Source: Limanda limanda
Taxonomy: Eukaryota > Chordata > Actinopteri > Pleuronectiformes > Pleuronectidae
Assembly (NCBI RefSeq): GCF_963576545.1
Contig: NC_083655.1
Span: 227,501-291,500, forward strand
Direction: 5' to 3'
DNA: 64,000 nucleotides
Position numbers and translations under genes: made by a program. The notes beneath the pieces were generated by a model. It was not told where the DNA came from. It ran no database searches and was given only the letters and a program-made list of their open reading frames with translations. How positions within the stretch are numbered: position 1 is the stretch's first letter; each line of letters begins with the position of its first letter. This document shows, piece by piece, positions 11,999 to 24,204 of this stretch.

Positions 11999-12542
11999 CT
12001 GTAGGAGATGAAATACGACTGCTAATTTGGTCTAAGTGTGTATTTCCTGTGAGAGCAGCAGATTCAGACTCCTCACAGCCTCTCAGCCGAGGTGCTGCTC
12101 ACCCTGCGAACTCCTCTCTAATTAAACCCTGGTGATTCTTTAAAGGTCGTGTGAGGACGAGTGTGAGATCTCACCTCCTCCTCAGCGAGTCCCCGGCTGA
12201 TCTCCGTGAAGCTACATTCCACCGGCCGCCTCGTCTGAATGTAAATGTGGAGCTGATTGAGAGTCTGTGGTGGGAGGGGCTGTGTGTGCTGTGAGGAGAC
12301 AGATGTGTCCTCACAGGGTCACCAGAAGCTTCCTGCTCCACCTGCAGGAGCAGAAGAACCACCGACCTTCACTGACCTTCACTGACCTTCACTCTCCAGC
12401 AACACAACCTGCTGGTGACCTTTAAAGATCAAAACATCATGTGGAAGAACTTCTCACAACTAATGAGGATTTTACAATAATGATGTCAAACCTCATCTGA
12501 GGTGAAGAGAACAACCAGGTCTGAAACTTCTGTTCTTTGTCT
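9613..12542. other. Intergenic spacer, no gene supported
   Basis: It contains a (gt)n run at 10307-10377, a (caa)n run at about 11967-11999, a G run at 11563-11571, and a dispersed-repeat fragment at 11101-11165. Short open frames look random: low complexity, no family resemblance, no consistent splice sites. Confidence 0.5.
11101..11165 (+). repeat. Dispersed short repeat fragment (copy 2)
   Basis: It has the core ccaccagggggcgattgaga and the tail tcatgtcgtccatcttta. The tail matches the end of the copy at 4350-4440, and the core matches the inverted copy at 26270-26345. Confidence 0.6.
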
Positions 12543-14217
12543 TCAATCAATAACTGCCTGTCTGTCTGTCATCCTCCTGTCTCTCTCTCTCTACCTGTCT
12601 GCTATCCTCCTGTCTCTCTCTCTCTACCTGTCTGTATATATCTGTCTCTCTCTCTACCTGTCTGTCTCTCTTCTCAATCAATAACTGCCTGTCTGTCTGT
12701 CATCCTCCTGTCTCTCTCTCTCTACCTGTCTGTCTCTCTTCTCAATCAATAACTGCATGTCTGTTATCCTCCTGTCTCTCTCTCTACCTGTCTGTCTCTC
12801 TTCTCAATCAATAACTGCATGTCTTTCTGTTATCCTCCTGTCTCTCTCTCTCTACCTGTCTGTCTCTCTTCTCAATCAATAACTGCATGTCTTTCTGTTA
12901 TCCTCCTGTCTTTCTTTCTCTACCTGTCTGTCTCTCTTCTCAATCAATAACTGCATGTCTTTCTGTTATCCTCCTGTCTCTCTCTCTCTACCTGTCTGTC
13001 TCTCTTCTCAATCAATAACTGCATGTCTTTCTGTTATCCTCTTGTCTCTCTCTCTCTACCTGTCTGTCTCTCTTCTCAATCAATAACTGCCTGTCTGTCT
13101 GTTATCCTCCTGTCTCTCTCTCTCTATCTGTCTGTCTCTCTTCTCAATCAATAACTGCCTGTCTGTCTGTTATCCTCCTGTCTCTCTCTCTCTACCTGTC
13201 TGTCTCTCTTCTCAATCAATAACTGCATGTCTGTTATCCTCCTGTCTCTCTCTCTACCTGTCTGTCTCTCTTCTCAATCAATAACTGCATGTCTTTCTGT
13301 TATCCTCCTGTCTCTCTCTCTCTACCTGTCTGTCTCTCTTCTCAATCAATAACTGCATGTCTTTCTGTTATCCTCCTGTCTCTCTCTCTCTACCTGTCTG
13401 TCTCTCTTCTCAAGCAATAACTGCATGTCTTTCTGTTATCCTCCTGTCTCTCTCTCTCTACCTGTCTGTCTCTCTTCTCAATCAATAACTGCATGTCTTT
13501 CTGTTATCCTCCTGTCTCTCTCTCTCTACCTGTCTGTCTCTCTTCTCAATCAATAACTGCATGTCTTTCTGTTATCCTCCTGTCTCTCTCTCTCTACCTG
13601 TCTGTCTCTCTTCTCAATCAATAACTGCATGTCTTTCTGTTATCCTCCTGTCTCTCTCTCTCTACCTGTCTGTCTCTCTTCTCAATCAATTACTGCATGT
13701 CTTTCTGTTATCCTCCTGTCTCTCTCTCTCTACCTGTCTGTCTCTCTTCTCAATCAATAACTGCCTGTCTGTCTGTTATCCTCCTGTCTCTCTCTCTCTA
13801 CCTGTCTGTCTCTCTTCTCAATCAATAACTGCATGTCTGTTATCCTCCTGTCGCTCTCTCTACCTGTCTGTCTCTCTTCTCAATCAATAACTGCATGTCT
13901 TTCTGTTATCCTCCTGTCTCTCTCTCTCTACCTGTCTGTCTCTCTTCTCAAGCAATAACTGCATGTCTTTCTGTTATCCTCCTGTCTCTCTCTCTCTACC
14001 TGTCTGTCTCTCTTCTCAATCAATAACTGCATGTCTTTCTGTTATCCTCCTGTCTCTCTCTCTCTACCTGTTTGTCTCTCTTCTCAATCAATAACTGCAT
14101 GTCTGTCTGTTATCCTCCTGTCTCTCTCTCTCTACCTGTCTGTTTCTCTTCTCAATCAATAACTGCATGTCTTTCTGTTATCCTCCTGTCTGTCTCTCTC
14201 TACCTGTCTGTCTCTCT
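12543..14217. repeat. 68-bp minisatellite
   Basis: About 24 units, each with ctcaatcaataactgcatgt, ctttctgttatcctcctgtc, a short (tc)n run, then tacctgtctg. Some units are shorter, lacking ctttctg or having a shorter tc run. The array grades into a pure CT-rich tract on its right. Confidence 0.93.
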
Positions 14218-14575
14218 ACCTGTCTCACTCTCTCTTTCTGTCTGTATATATCTGTCTCACTCTCTCTCTCTCTCTAGCTGTTTGTCTCTCTATCTGTCTC
14301 ACTCTCTCTATCTGTCTGTATATATCTGTCTCACTCTCTCTCTCTCTACCTGTCTGTCTCTCTACCTGTCTCATTCTCTCAACCTGTCTCTCTCTCTATC
14401 TGTCTGTCTCTCTCTATCTGTCTCCCTCTCTCTATCTCTCTCTCTCTCTACCTGTCTGTCTCTCTCTATCTATCTCTCTCTATATGTCTCTCTACCTGTC
14501 TCATTCTCTCTACTTGTCTCTCTCTCTCTATCTGTCTGTCTCTCTCTATCTGTCTGTCTCTCTCTATCTGTCTCC

Positions 14576-14621
<46 letters not shown>
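14218..14621. repeat. CT-rich low-complexity tract, left part
   Basis: Imperfect tctc/tctg/tatc/acctg motifs end in about 40 bp of pure (tc)n. The tract is interrupted by the LTR element and resumes at 20852, so both parts were one tract before insertion. Confidence 0.92.
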
Positions 14622-14626
<5 letters not shown>

Positions 14627-15246
14627 TGGGAATTTTGTATTTAGACATGTTCAAATGTAACAGATTACATTTATATAGAAAGAAGTTTACTGAAAGATGT
14701 ATTTCTGTGTTCAAGACTCATAGTCAGAGTTTAGCTCAAGTTAACACTATGCATAATGCTCTTGAAGGGCCTTATAGACGTGGCCTTCTCAGTCTAGTGT
14801 GAACAAAAGGTTTCTCAACAGGGGCCAATTAAGTCTTCTGCAGCAGGGAGCTTCAAAGGCTAATAGGTGTGACCTGCAGAGACAGGAGATCTCTGAGAAA
14901 CTCACAGGGTCTGGAACAAGATGCGTTTAGCATCTTGTTCAAACTTCAAAGAGACCGCCAGAGACCAATGTCTGGTCTTCCTGTAAACGACATGGAGAGA
15001 AGCTGATTGGACAAATGTATTTTACTGTGGAGAGGAGGGATCTGATTGTATAAATGGAGTGTACTTTTGAGAGCTCATTGCCATTGCCCTCATATCTGTC
15101 ACCGTGATGTTTGAGCTCTGTGCCATTGAGGTCAAGTCTGTTGTCGTGACTTGACCTTTGTAAACCGTCCGCAGACGGTTTGAATTAAACATCCAGAATT
15201 GATAATTGCTTGTTGTGTCATGATATGTAATAATTTTCCCATTACA
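14622..15246 (+). repeat. 5' LTR
   Basis: A 625-bp LTR. A TATA-like box (tataaat, 15049-15055) lies about 200 bp before the end. An attaaa polyadenylation-like motif at about 15185 gives a plausible U3-R-U5 order. Confidence 0.92.
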
Positions 15247-15248
15247 TT

Positions 15249-15266
15249 TGGCTGTTGTTGGCAGTG
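15249..15266 (+). other. Candidate primer-binding site
   Basis: The sequence tggctgttgttggcagtg starts two bases after the LTR and begins with TGG, as expected for pairing with a tRNA CCA end. I could not assign the tRNA. Confidence 0.45.
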
Positions 15267-16434
15267 ACATCCACGTGAGCGACTCTGGCTCTCGGTGCTG
15301 AGGGTAGGTAATTGCGCCGGGGCAGTACGTTTGGAACTAAACCTTTATTATTTCAGTGGGCCTGATGTTCTGAGAATCCGGAGTGCTCACTGAGGTGGGC
15401 TAAAGAACCGACTGGGACAGGCAAGCAGTTTCATTCTGGTAAAGTATAATTCTTGTTTTTAGATCTTTTAAGGAAAAAGGTCCAAAGAAATTCACTCATT
15501 CAGGGAAGTGAGTTACAGACGTGTATATACTAAGGAGGTCTTAGAGACCGGTATAGGATTCACAATAAGCTTAATAGGTTAAGATTCTTTTCAAAAAAAG
15601 ATCAAAATGTTAAACAGGGTTTAGCGAAAGAGTTTAATGCTAAATTACTTTAATATTGGGCGCTGCGGCATGCTCATAGTTATTGTAAACAAGCAGAAGA
15701 GTAGAATATAAATATATAATAGTATTATTATTTTGAAATGGAGGAAAAGCTGTGACAGAGAGACCTAGGCCAGGTCTGTATCGTCTCAGCATAGCTATCT
15801 GTTGAAAAATCTGATAAATTCCCATACATTTTATACCTGCATGTGTCTTGTTTAAGAGAAATGTGAAATTAAGTTTTCTCTAAGGCGATTTGATTCATGC
15901 AGAGTTTTAGAATTGTATTAGAGGAATTAAAATTAAAACTTAGTAATTACAAGAGGTGATTACAGTGGCAATATTATAACTGAAGGGGTTTTTCTCATTG
16001 TCTCTTAAAAAGTGTTTTGAAGGTGAAAGGTTACTATCAACGTTACACAAATGTTGATGATTTGATACAAGTAACATGCATGATTTGATGAGACTAATCT
16101 GAGAATTACAGCTGAAAAAGAAAAAGTGAGGAGTGAGTGAGAGAGGATTTCTTGGAATTCTCAACACTGGAATAAGGTGAGTATAATTTCAATCATATTT
16201 GGGATATATGTGTAAGTTTTAAAGGCTTATATCAAAAGAAAAAGAAAAAGATTCAGATCAATCTTAAAACGAATTTGAAAATAGACGTTTTTTAAGAAAT
16301 AGGAAAATAATTGGCTTTAGAAATTAATTCTGAAACATTAGGGTCTTTTCCATATCAGTAGAACTTAAATTCCCAAAAGATTCGTATTCTACTGAATAAA
16401 TCAGAGTTTAAATTGATAAACAACCATTACAGAG

Positions 16435-17112
16435 ATGAATTTACCACAGATTTCTTCTCCTACAGTTCAAGATATGGTTCTGAAGTATGGTCATTATAGT
16501 GTTACACAGTTTGGCTTGTGGGTAAAAAACTATGATTTTCCAAACACAGGGAACATAACTTTAAATCAGTTGAAGCAACTTAAGATCAAATTGCTCATTG
16601 AACAAGAACGAAGCAAAGAAGCAACAAGAGGGAGAGATGTGGAGCTATTTGTGCCAGACTGGAGAGCATTTGAGTGTTGGTTGACTGAAGTCAACATAAG
16701 AGACAGTATACAGAAGGAAGTAACCGAAATAATCTCCAGGTATCAGTCTCTCCAAATAGGTTCTGATCTGGATACATTTCCACTGAGAGGGAGATCGTTG
16801 CAGACAGAGCAGGCGTCGGCCTCAAACGTCCCAATCGACACTTCCAGAATTCAGCTTTGTTGTGGAGGTGAAGGTGAGCAGGCTTTCAGTTTCCACCATT
16901 TTGCATGTGGAAGATGTGCTAATTTTACAGGGACGCTGAAAGCTGCACAGCGAAATGCTTGGAAAAGCCAAGCCCGCGGACGTGGGAGAGAGAGAGGACG
17001 TGAAAGAGATGGAACTTGTTTCATATGCGCTGAAGCAGGACACTGGGCAAGAAATTGCCCTGAGAATCCACACAACAGTGTTACTGACCAGCAGTTGAGC
17101 TGGGAACAGTAG
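16435..17112 (+). CDS. Gag-like protein with one CCHC zinc knuckle
   Basis: An intact 225-residue frame of the LTR element. The C-terminal part has an Arg/Gly-rich basic stretch (about residues 178-192) followed by a CX2CX4HX4C knuckle at residues 195-208 (C195, C198, H203, C208), the arrangement of retroviral and Gypsy nucleocapsids that bind RNA. The N-terminal 110 residues are probably helical and would form the capsid/matrix part, but I do not recognise the subfamily. It is short for a full Gag (usually 400-600 residues), so it may be a reduced version. No pol frame continues from it. Translation would start at the first ATG after about 1.2 kb of LTR-derived leader. Confidence 0.75.
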   Translation: MNLPQISSPTVQDMVLKYGHYSVTQFGLWVKNYDFPNTGNITLNQLKQLKIKLLIEQERSKEATRGRDVELFVPDWRAFECWLTEVNIRDSIQKEVTEIISRYQSLQIGSDLDTFPLRGRSLQTEQASASNVPIDTSRIQLCCGGEGEQAFSFHHFACGRCANFTGTLKAAQRNAWKSQARGRGRERGRERDGTCFICAEAGHWARNCPENPHNSVTDQQLSWEQ

Positions 17113-20100
17113 AAAATGCCATCAAGAGCAGACCATGATGGAGAGAGAGAAGTTCAACAAAACTTCATATAAGTAAGAACACAGCTGCAGACACCATGTG
17201 AATTAATGTTACACATAAAGCATATGGTTAACATTATTATAGTTAAATTAGAAATCAATAAAACTAATTGCTAAAAACACACAAATTAAATCTATTTTTA
17301 GGTTCAGGAACTAAAAGCACCAGTAAACATGTGTGAATAGTGTGATATTACTTTTAGAATGAATGTTATATAGCTCATAATGATAGAAAAACATATGCAA
17401 AGGTTGTAGATAGATCCATTTTTATCATTGGGGTTTAATAATGTGGTTAGAGGCTAAATGCAAGACAAACATTTATCTCTGTTGTCACTTTACTGCTGGG
17501 TAAAATTTAGGGGGAAGATAGAATAGTATGCTAAATTTTAAAACAGCAGGGCAGTAGTGGAAGACAGAGTTGAATAACATCTGCATTTATTTAAACGAGA
17601 AAGGGGGATCTGACACAAGCGTATCAATGGATGATCCGAGACAAATTTCTCACCTCTAAATTAACATCCTCTTGCAAAGAGCAAGGGGAGAGATCAAATT
17701 AGAGCACAAATGGTATTTACTTAGATTTATCTAAACACTTGGTAAGACAAATTTAGTTTAAAAGGTTTAAAGTTAATCGCAAACGATTTTCTTTCATGCT
17801 AAATCACATTGGGGTTTCTGAACACATTTCTGCATGAAAATGTATTTCTTTGATGTAATTGATTGACATTTTTAGTTTGTAGTAAACATTATTGATTTTT
17901 CTGAGTTGATAACAGGTACTATCATGTTTGTGAAACGGACACATATATGATTTTGGTCTGATCAGAAGAGCAGACGCAATAGAAAAGAATATCTGAAATC
18001 TTCTTGTGGAATATGAGTAATCTTTTGTTTAAACAGAAAAACTTTTTCCTTTAGGGGAAAAGCAACAGATGCAAAGTTTCAAGCAAGTCTCAGAGCAATG
18101 GCAGCTTCTGAGAGAACAGAGTAATGTGATATGTGTGATACTTTGAAATAAGACTCTACTAGTGTCATATGCTGTAACAATGATATTTGCTTGAGAAAAT
18201 AACATTCACTTTTCAACAGCTAGGAGGTTCAGCTATGATACAGTATTGTTTTGGATGATAGACATTACTATTTACAAATAGAAAGTTTTTAACTAGGAAA
18301 CTCTTAACTTTATCAGTAGAGCAGATTTAAATGGTTAACAGCTGAATATTGTGAAACTGAAGTGTTTGATGACAGGTTTTCAGCATCACAGTGTGATAAC
18401 GAATGACAGAGGGGTTTTACGACTCTGTTTGAAACAAAGGAAAACCGTCCCCATCATTACATGCATGGACCAAAGAGATGCAAATATGCTAGTGGCGAGA
18501 GTGTCAAGATTTACACTGATAGCTTGTTTGCATGGGGGTTCTGCATGTGATTTGGGCTGAAGAAGAAATTCATGAGATTGACTTCACACCATTGTCTTGC
18601 CTTGACTGTGTTACTGGTTGCAAACAGTATGCAGTCTGTAGAGGACATGGAAGGCATTTGAATGATTCTTAACACTGACATTTAATGTGGGTTACAGGAG
18701 CGGTTAGCAAGACTACATCGAACTAAATTTTTTTTTAGAATGCAGATTTGGGTTTATTAGTTTAGGAATTAAGTAGTCTTGATAGACTGTGTTTTGTTTG
18801 GTGGTCGATGGACTTTTTGATGTGGGATATGGATGATTTTGTTCAAACTGTGTATGTTTTCTCATTAGGTTGGATTGACACATGACTGGAGTCAGTGTGT
18901 CAAGAGAGAGGAGTAACATATGCTGGATATAGATGAATTGGGTTATTGGGTGTACACAAGAAACACTCTAAATAATATTCAATAAAACTTTTTTAACAGA
19001 GTTATGTAATTTGAGTTACAAATAAAATAAGGACATCCAGATTCTACAAGATTGACATCCACCTCAAAACAAACGGTTTAATCATTTATAGAGAGGTTTA
19101 ATAAAGATTAAGTTAAATAAAGTAGGTTAGGGAAATAAATAAATACTGTTTTGTTTTATGACATGATTTCTATGCAAGCAGAAGTGTTTCCCAAACATCT
19201 AAACAGGATTCTCCAGCGGTGAAACAGATACTGTTCGGAGAACTCATTCCATGATGGAAGATTTCAAAAGGATGTCCGCTGACAAGGGTAACATATTCAT
19301 AAGTATAGCTTTATGGATACTGGTGAGTATGAGTATCAACACAAGGCAACATCATGCCACATCCCGCCAGGGATGGGACAGTGGAGAGAGAAGGAAGTAA
19401 AAAACAAACATAACAAACACATTGAAAAACACATTGAAAAACAAACTGGTAGATATTTTTTTAAACTGTTTCCTGTACTCTTTAAAATCCACAGGCAGAC
19501 GAGGAGATTCTATCTAAATCCATGGAGAGAGGACTGCGTGACCTGAAACCAGGAGACTGGATTGTGCTTAAGGACGTGTCGATGGAACGAGTGCAAGCCA
19601 AATGCCTCTCAACACAGATGACAGGAAGGTCGCAGAGGTCAACCTGGAGATGAGGGCCAACGCAGGAGGATTTCCAGAGCCAGGGGTGGATCTACAGGAC
19701 GGGAAGTGCTTTGTGCCAGTGTGTGAGCTTCAGTCTGAAATTTTTAGGTGTTGCAAGGAGAGTCAACACATTTGAAGAGCTACACGCTGAACACAACCGC
19801 ACCAACAGGAGATCAGCAACACATGATTATACGACTGAGAAGCATTCAAGGGAAAAGAGATGGTTTCCCTGCTCACGAATGCTTGGCAGGAACAACATCA
19901 AATTTCTGATCATCAAAGTCAGAGCATACAAGATGTCTCTGAAACAAGATGTTCTTCAACAAGGAGGTGTTCGACACACGATCAGGACGAAGTGTGGCAC
20001 CAATACAGTGAACATTTTGATAATATGATGATCATCATGTTAATAATTGTAAAATATGTTATTGAAGTTTGTAGAAACTGATCATTTTCAATTGTGTAAC

Positions 20101-20226
20101 TCTGTTGTATTGTTTTTGCACTAAGACTAGTGTTACTTCTTTAATTCACATATCCTGGAAAATTCCCAATCTAAATGATGAGATGTTATAAAGATGTTGA
20201 TCCCAGATTGATAAAAAGGGAGGAAT
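17113..20226 (+). other. LTR-element interior without intact pol or env
   Basis: AT-rich sequence with many stops. A purine tract (about 17594-17608) resembles a second polypurine tract. At about 19500-19620 a short frame resembles the C-terminal domain of retroviral integrase, with a KPGDW-type motif. After it, the frame at 19711-20028 holds a dibasic REKR motif that might be an envelope remnant, but this is weak. The order (integrase-like, then possible env-like, then 3' LTR) fits a large internal pol deletion. Confidence 0.5.
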
Positions 20227-20849
20227 TGTGATGGGAATTTTGTATTTAGACATGTTCAAATGTAACAGATTACATTTATATAGAAAGAAGTTTACTGAAA
20301 GATGTATTTCTGTGTTCAAGACTCATAGTCAGAGTTTAGCTCAAGTTAACACTATGCATAATGCTCTTGAAGGGCCTTATAGACGTGGCCTTCTCAGTCT
20401 AGTGTGAACAAAAGGTTTCTCAACAGGGGCCAATTAAGTCTTCTGCAGCAGGGAGCTTCAAAGGCTAATAGGTGTGACCTGCAGAGACAGGAGATCTCTG
20501 AGAAACTCACAGGGTCTGGAACAAGATGCGTTTAGCATCTTGTTCAAACTTCAAAGAGACCGCCAGAGACCAATGTCTGGTCTTCCTGTAAACGACATGG
20601 AGAGAAGCTGATTGGACAAATGTATTTTACTGTGGAGAGGAGGGATCTGATTGTATAAATGGAGTGTACTTTTGAGAGCTCATTGCCATTGCCCTCATAT
20701 CTGTCACCGTGATGTTTGAGCTCTGTGCCATTGAGGTCAAGTCTGTTGTCGTGACTTGACCTTTGTAAACCGTCCGCAGACGGTTTGAATTAAACATCCA
20801 GAATTGATAATTGCTTGTTGTGTCATGATATGTAATAATTTTCCCATTA

Positions 20850-20851
<2 letters not shown>
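20227..20851 (+). repeat. 3' LTR
   Basis: The same 625 bases as the 5' LTR, with no difference seen by eye. It is preceded by the purine tract aaaaagggaggaat. Confidence 0.93.
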
Positions 20852-20889
<38 letters not shown>

Positions 20890-20966
20890 CTGTCTGTCTC
20901 TCTCTATCTGTCTCACTCTCTCTATCTGTCTGTATATATCTGTCTCACTCTCTCTCTCTCTACCTG

Positions 20967-21035
<69 letters not shown>

Positions 21036-23330
21036 CTGTCTCATTCTCTCAACCTGTCTCTCTCTCTCTATCTGTCTGTCTCTATCTGTCTCCCTCCCTC
21101 TCTATATCTCTCTCTCTCTCTACCTGTCTGTCTCTCTCTATCTATCTCTCTATCTCTCTCTCTCTGTCTCTCTACCTGTCTCATTCTCTCTACCTGTCTC
21201 TATCTCTCTACCTGTCTGTCTCTCTCTATCTGTCTGTCTCTCTCTATCTCTCTCTCTCTCTACCTGTCTCATTCTCTCTACCTGTCTCTCTCTCTCTCTC
21301 TCTCTCTATCTGTCTGTTTCTCTCTATCTGTCTCCCTCTCTCTATCTCTCTCTCTCTCTCTACCTGTCTGTCTCTCTCTATCTATCTCTCTATCTCTCTC
21401 TATCTGTCTCTCTACCTGTCTCATTCTCTCTACCTGTCTCTCTCTTTCTATCTGTCTGTCTCTCTCTATCTGTCTGTCTCTCTCTATCTGTCTCTCTCTC
21501 TCTCTACCTGTCTCACTCTCTCTATCTATCTCTCTATCTCTACCTGTCTCTCTCTCTCTATCTGTCTGTCTCTCTCTATCTGTCTCCCTCTCTCTATCTA
21601 TCTCTCTCTCTACCTGTCTCATTCTCTCTACCTGTCAGTCTCTCTCTATCTGTCTCTATCTCTATCTGTCTGTCTCTCTCTATCTGTCTCACTCTCTCCA
21701 TCTATCTCTCTCTATGTCTGTCTCTCTAACTGTCTCCCTCTCTCTACCTGTCTCTCTCTCTCTCTATCTGTCCCACTCTCTCTATCTATCTCACCTCTCT
21801 ATCTGAGTGTCTCTTTCTATCTATCTCTCTATCTCTCTCTATCTGTCTCTCTATCTGTATCTCTCTCTCTATCTGTCTCCCTCTCTCTATCTCTCTCTCT
21901 CTATCTCTACCTGTCTGTCTCTCTCTATATATCTCTCTATCTCTCTCTATCTGTCTCTGTACCTGTCTCATTCTCTCTACCTGTCTCTCTCTTTCTATCT
22001 GTCTGTCTCTCTCTATCTGTCTGTCTCTCTCTATCTGTTTCCCTCTGTCTCTCTCTGTCTCTCTACCTGTCTGTCTCTCTCTATCTGTCTCTCTACCTGT
22101 CTCATTCTCTCTACCTGTCTCTATCTCTCTACCTGTCTGTCTCTCTCTATCTGTCTGTCTCTCTCTATCTCTCTCTCTCTCTCTACCTGTCTCATTCTCT
22201 CTACCTGTCTCTCTCTCTCTCTCTATCTGTCTGTTTCTCTCTATCTGTCTCCCTCTCTCTATCTCTCTCTCTCTCTACCTGTCTGTCTCTCTCTATCTAT
22301 CTGTCTCTGTACCTGTCTCATTCTCTCTACCTGTCTCTATCTCTCTACCTGTCTGTCTCTCTCTATCTGTCTGTCTCTCTCTATCTCTCTCTCTCTCTCT
22401 ACCTGTCTCATTCTCTCTACCTGTCTCTCTCTCTCTCTCTATCTGTCTGTTTCTCTCTATCTGTCTCCCTCTCTCTATCTCTCTCTCTCTCTACCTGTCT
22501 GTCTCTCTCTATCTATCTCTCTATCTGTCTCTGTACCTGTCTCATTCTCTCTACCTGTCTCTCTCTTTCTATCTGTCTGTCTCTCTCTATCTGTCTCCCT
22601 CTGTCTCTCTCTCTCTCTCTACCTGTCTGTCTCTCTCTATCTGTCTCCCTCTCTCTATCTATCTCTCTATCTCTCTCTATCTGTCTCTCTACCTGTCTCA
22701 TTATCTCTACCTCTCTCTCTCTCTCTCTCTACCTGTCTCTCTCTCTCTATCTGTCTGTCTCTCTCTATCTGTCTCACTCTCTCCATCTATCTCTCTCTCT
22801 CTCTCTCTATCTGTCTCAGTCTCTCTATCTATCTCTCTCTATCTGTCTCTCTACCTGTCTCATTCTCTCTACCTCTCTCTCTCTCTCTCTACCTGTCTCT
22901 CTCTCTCTATCTGTCTGTCTCTCTCTATCTGTCTCCCTCTCTCTATCTATCTCTCTCTCTACCTGTCTCATTCTCTCTACCTGTCAGTCTCTCTCTATCT
23001 ATCTCTCTATCTCTCTCTATCTGTCTCTATCTCTATCTGTCTGTCTCTCTCTATCTGTCTCACTCTCTCCATCTATCTCTCTCTCTATGTCTGTCTCTCT
23101 AACTGTCTCCCTCTCTCTACCTGTCTCTCTCTCTCTCTATCTGTCCCACTCTCTCTATCTATCTCACCTCTCTATCTGAGTGTCTCTCTCTATCTGTCTC
23201 TCTCTCTCTCTATCTGTATCTCTCTCTCTATCTGTCCCACTCTCTCTACCTGTCTCACTCTCTCTCTCTACCTGTCCCACTCTCTCTCTACCTGTCTCAC
23301 TCTCTCTCTCTATCTATCTCTGTTTTTCCC
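20852..23330. repeat. CT-rich low-complexity tract, right part
   Basis: About 2.5 kb of tctc/tctg/tatc/acctgtc motifs with blocks of 200-400 bp repeated. It continues the tract left of the LTR element. Open frames of hundreds of codons (Ser/Leu/Tyr only) reflect the absence of stops and are not genes. Confidence 0.93.
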
Positions 23331-24204
23331 TGGCAGCTGGTGAAAGGAGAACTCAGGCAGCAGCTGAAGGTTTTCATGTAGACTTGATGCATCAGGAGAC
23401 CAGGAGGTGAAACAACACACAAACACTAACAGAGCAACATGAGCAACTGCCCCCCCCCCCCCCCCCCCCGTCTGAAGACGTCTCCCACAGCCTCCCAGTA
23501 TGTCTCCCTCACCCTGCCTCACCCATCCCAGCAGCACATGAAGGTCCCTCTCTCTGTATCATGGAGCTGTTTGCATCCTATTGGACAGTTCAGTGTAAAG
23601 TGTGTGTTCATGAATCACATTGTGTCCTCACGTCTGGTGAGACACACAAAGAGTCGGTGTCTCTGTCTGGAGACCTGAACGTCCCTGAGTGAAGACACAA
23701 TGTCCTGTTGCTCCTTTATCTATAATAATAATACTAATAATATATTCTATTTATAGAGCGCTTTTAATGATACTCAAAGACACTTTACAACATTAAAAGT
23801 TTGGCATAAAACGTAGCACAGTATAAACATAGAGCACAGATCATACATTCACATTAAAAGCAATTCTCAAAAGCAGAGTTTTGAACATGGTGATGTTCCA
23901 GAGGGGGGGGGGCGGTCTCCCCCGGTCCGGTGCTTGGTTCTGATTGGACGGCTGGAGTCTGGTGATGGACCCAGTAATGAATCTGAACTGTCCCTGGAGA
24001 CATATTGTTATATTCTGCTCAACAGATTGAATATGACACTTGTTTTTAAAACAGATCCTAAAGTTTCACATTGTTCTTGAGGACAGAGACTTGGACCCGA
24101 TGTGGATCTGATGGAGACCTTCAGCTCGGGAGGACGACTCCATCTGAACCTTTCAGAGTCGGCTTCAAACCTTCCTCCACGATGAAGCTTCTAGTTGGAG
24201 CCGG

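Larger units (their letters stand above)
14622..20851 (+). mobile_element. LTR retroelement (endogenous retrovirus or Gypsy type), gag-only
   Basis: Two 625-bp direct repeats (14622-15246 and 20227-20851) begin tgtgatgggaa and end ttcccattaca, giving TG...CA ends with an 11-bp imperfect inverted repeat. By eye they are identical. The flanks are both CT repeat. A 4-bp (ctct) or 6-bp target duplication fits, but the repeat makes the length ambiguous. A purine tract (20213-20226) abuts the 3' LTR, and a TGG-starting primer-site candidate follows the 5' LTR. The 5-kb interior holds one intact gag-like frame and a short integrase-like fragment. I found no protease, reverse transcriptase or RNase H frame, so the copy looks non-autonomous but recent. 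Confidence 0.93.

Noticed and set aside
20804..20900. Promoter or gene start suggested by an ATG in the 3' LTR
   Set aside because: The sequence is the LTR end, and downstream is simple repeat.
20804..23179. 791-codon open frame (Ser/Leu/Tyr repeats), starting in the 3' LTR
   Set aside because: It runs through CT-rich simple repeat that lacks stops; composition only.
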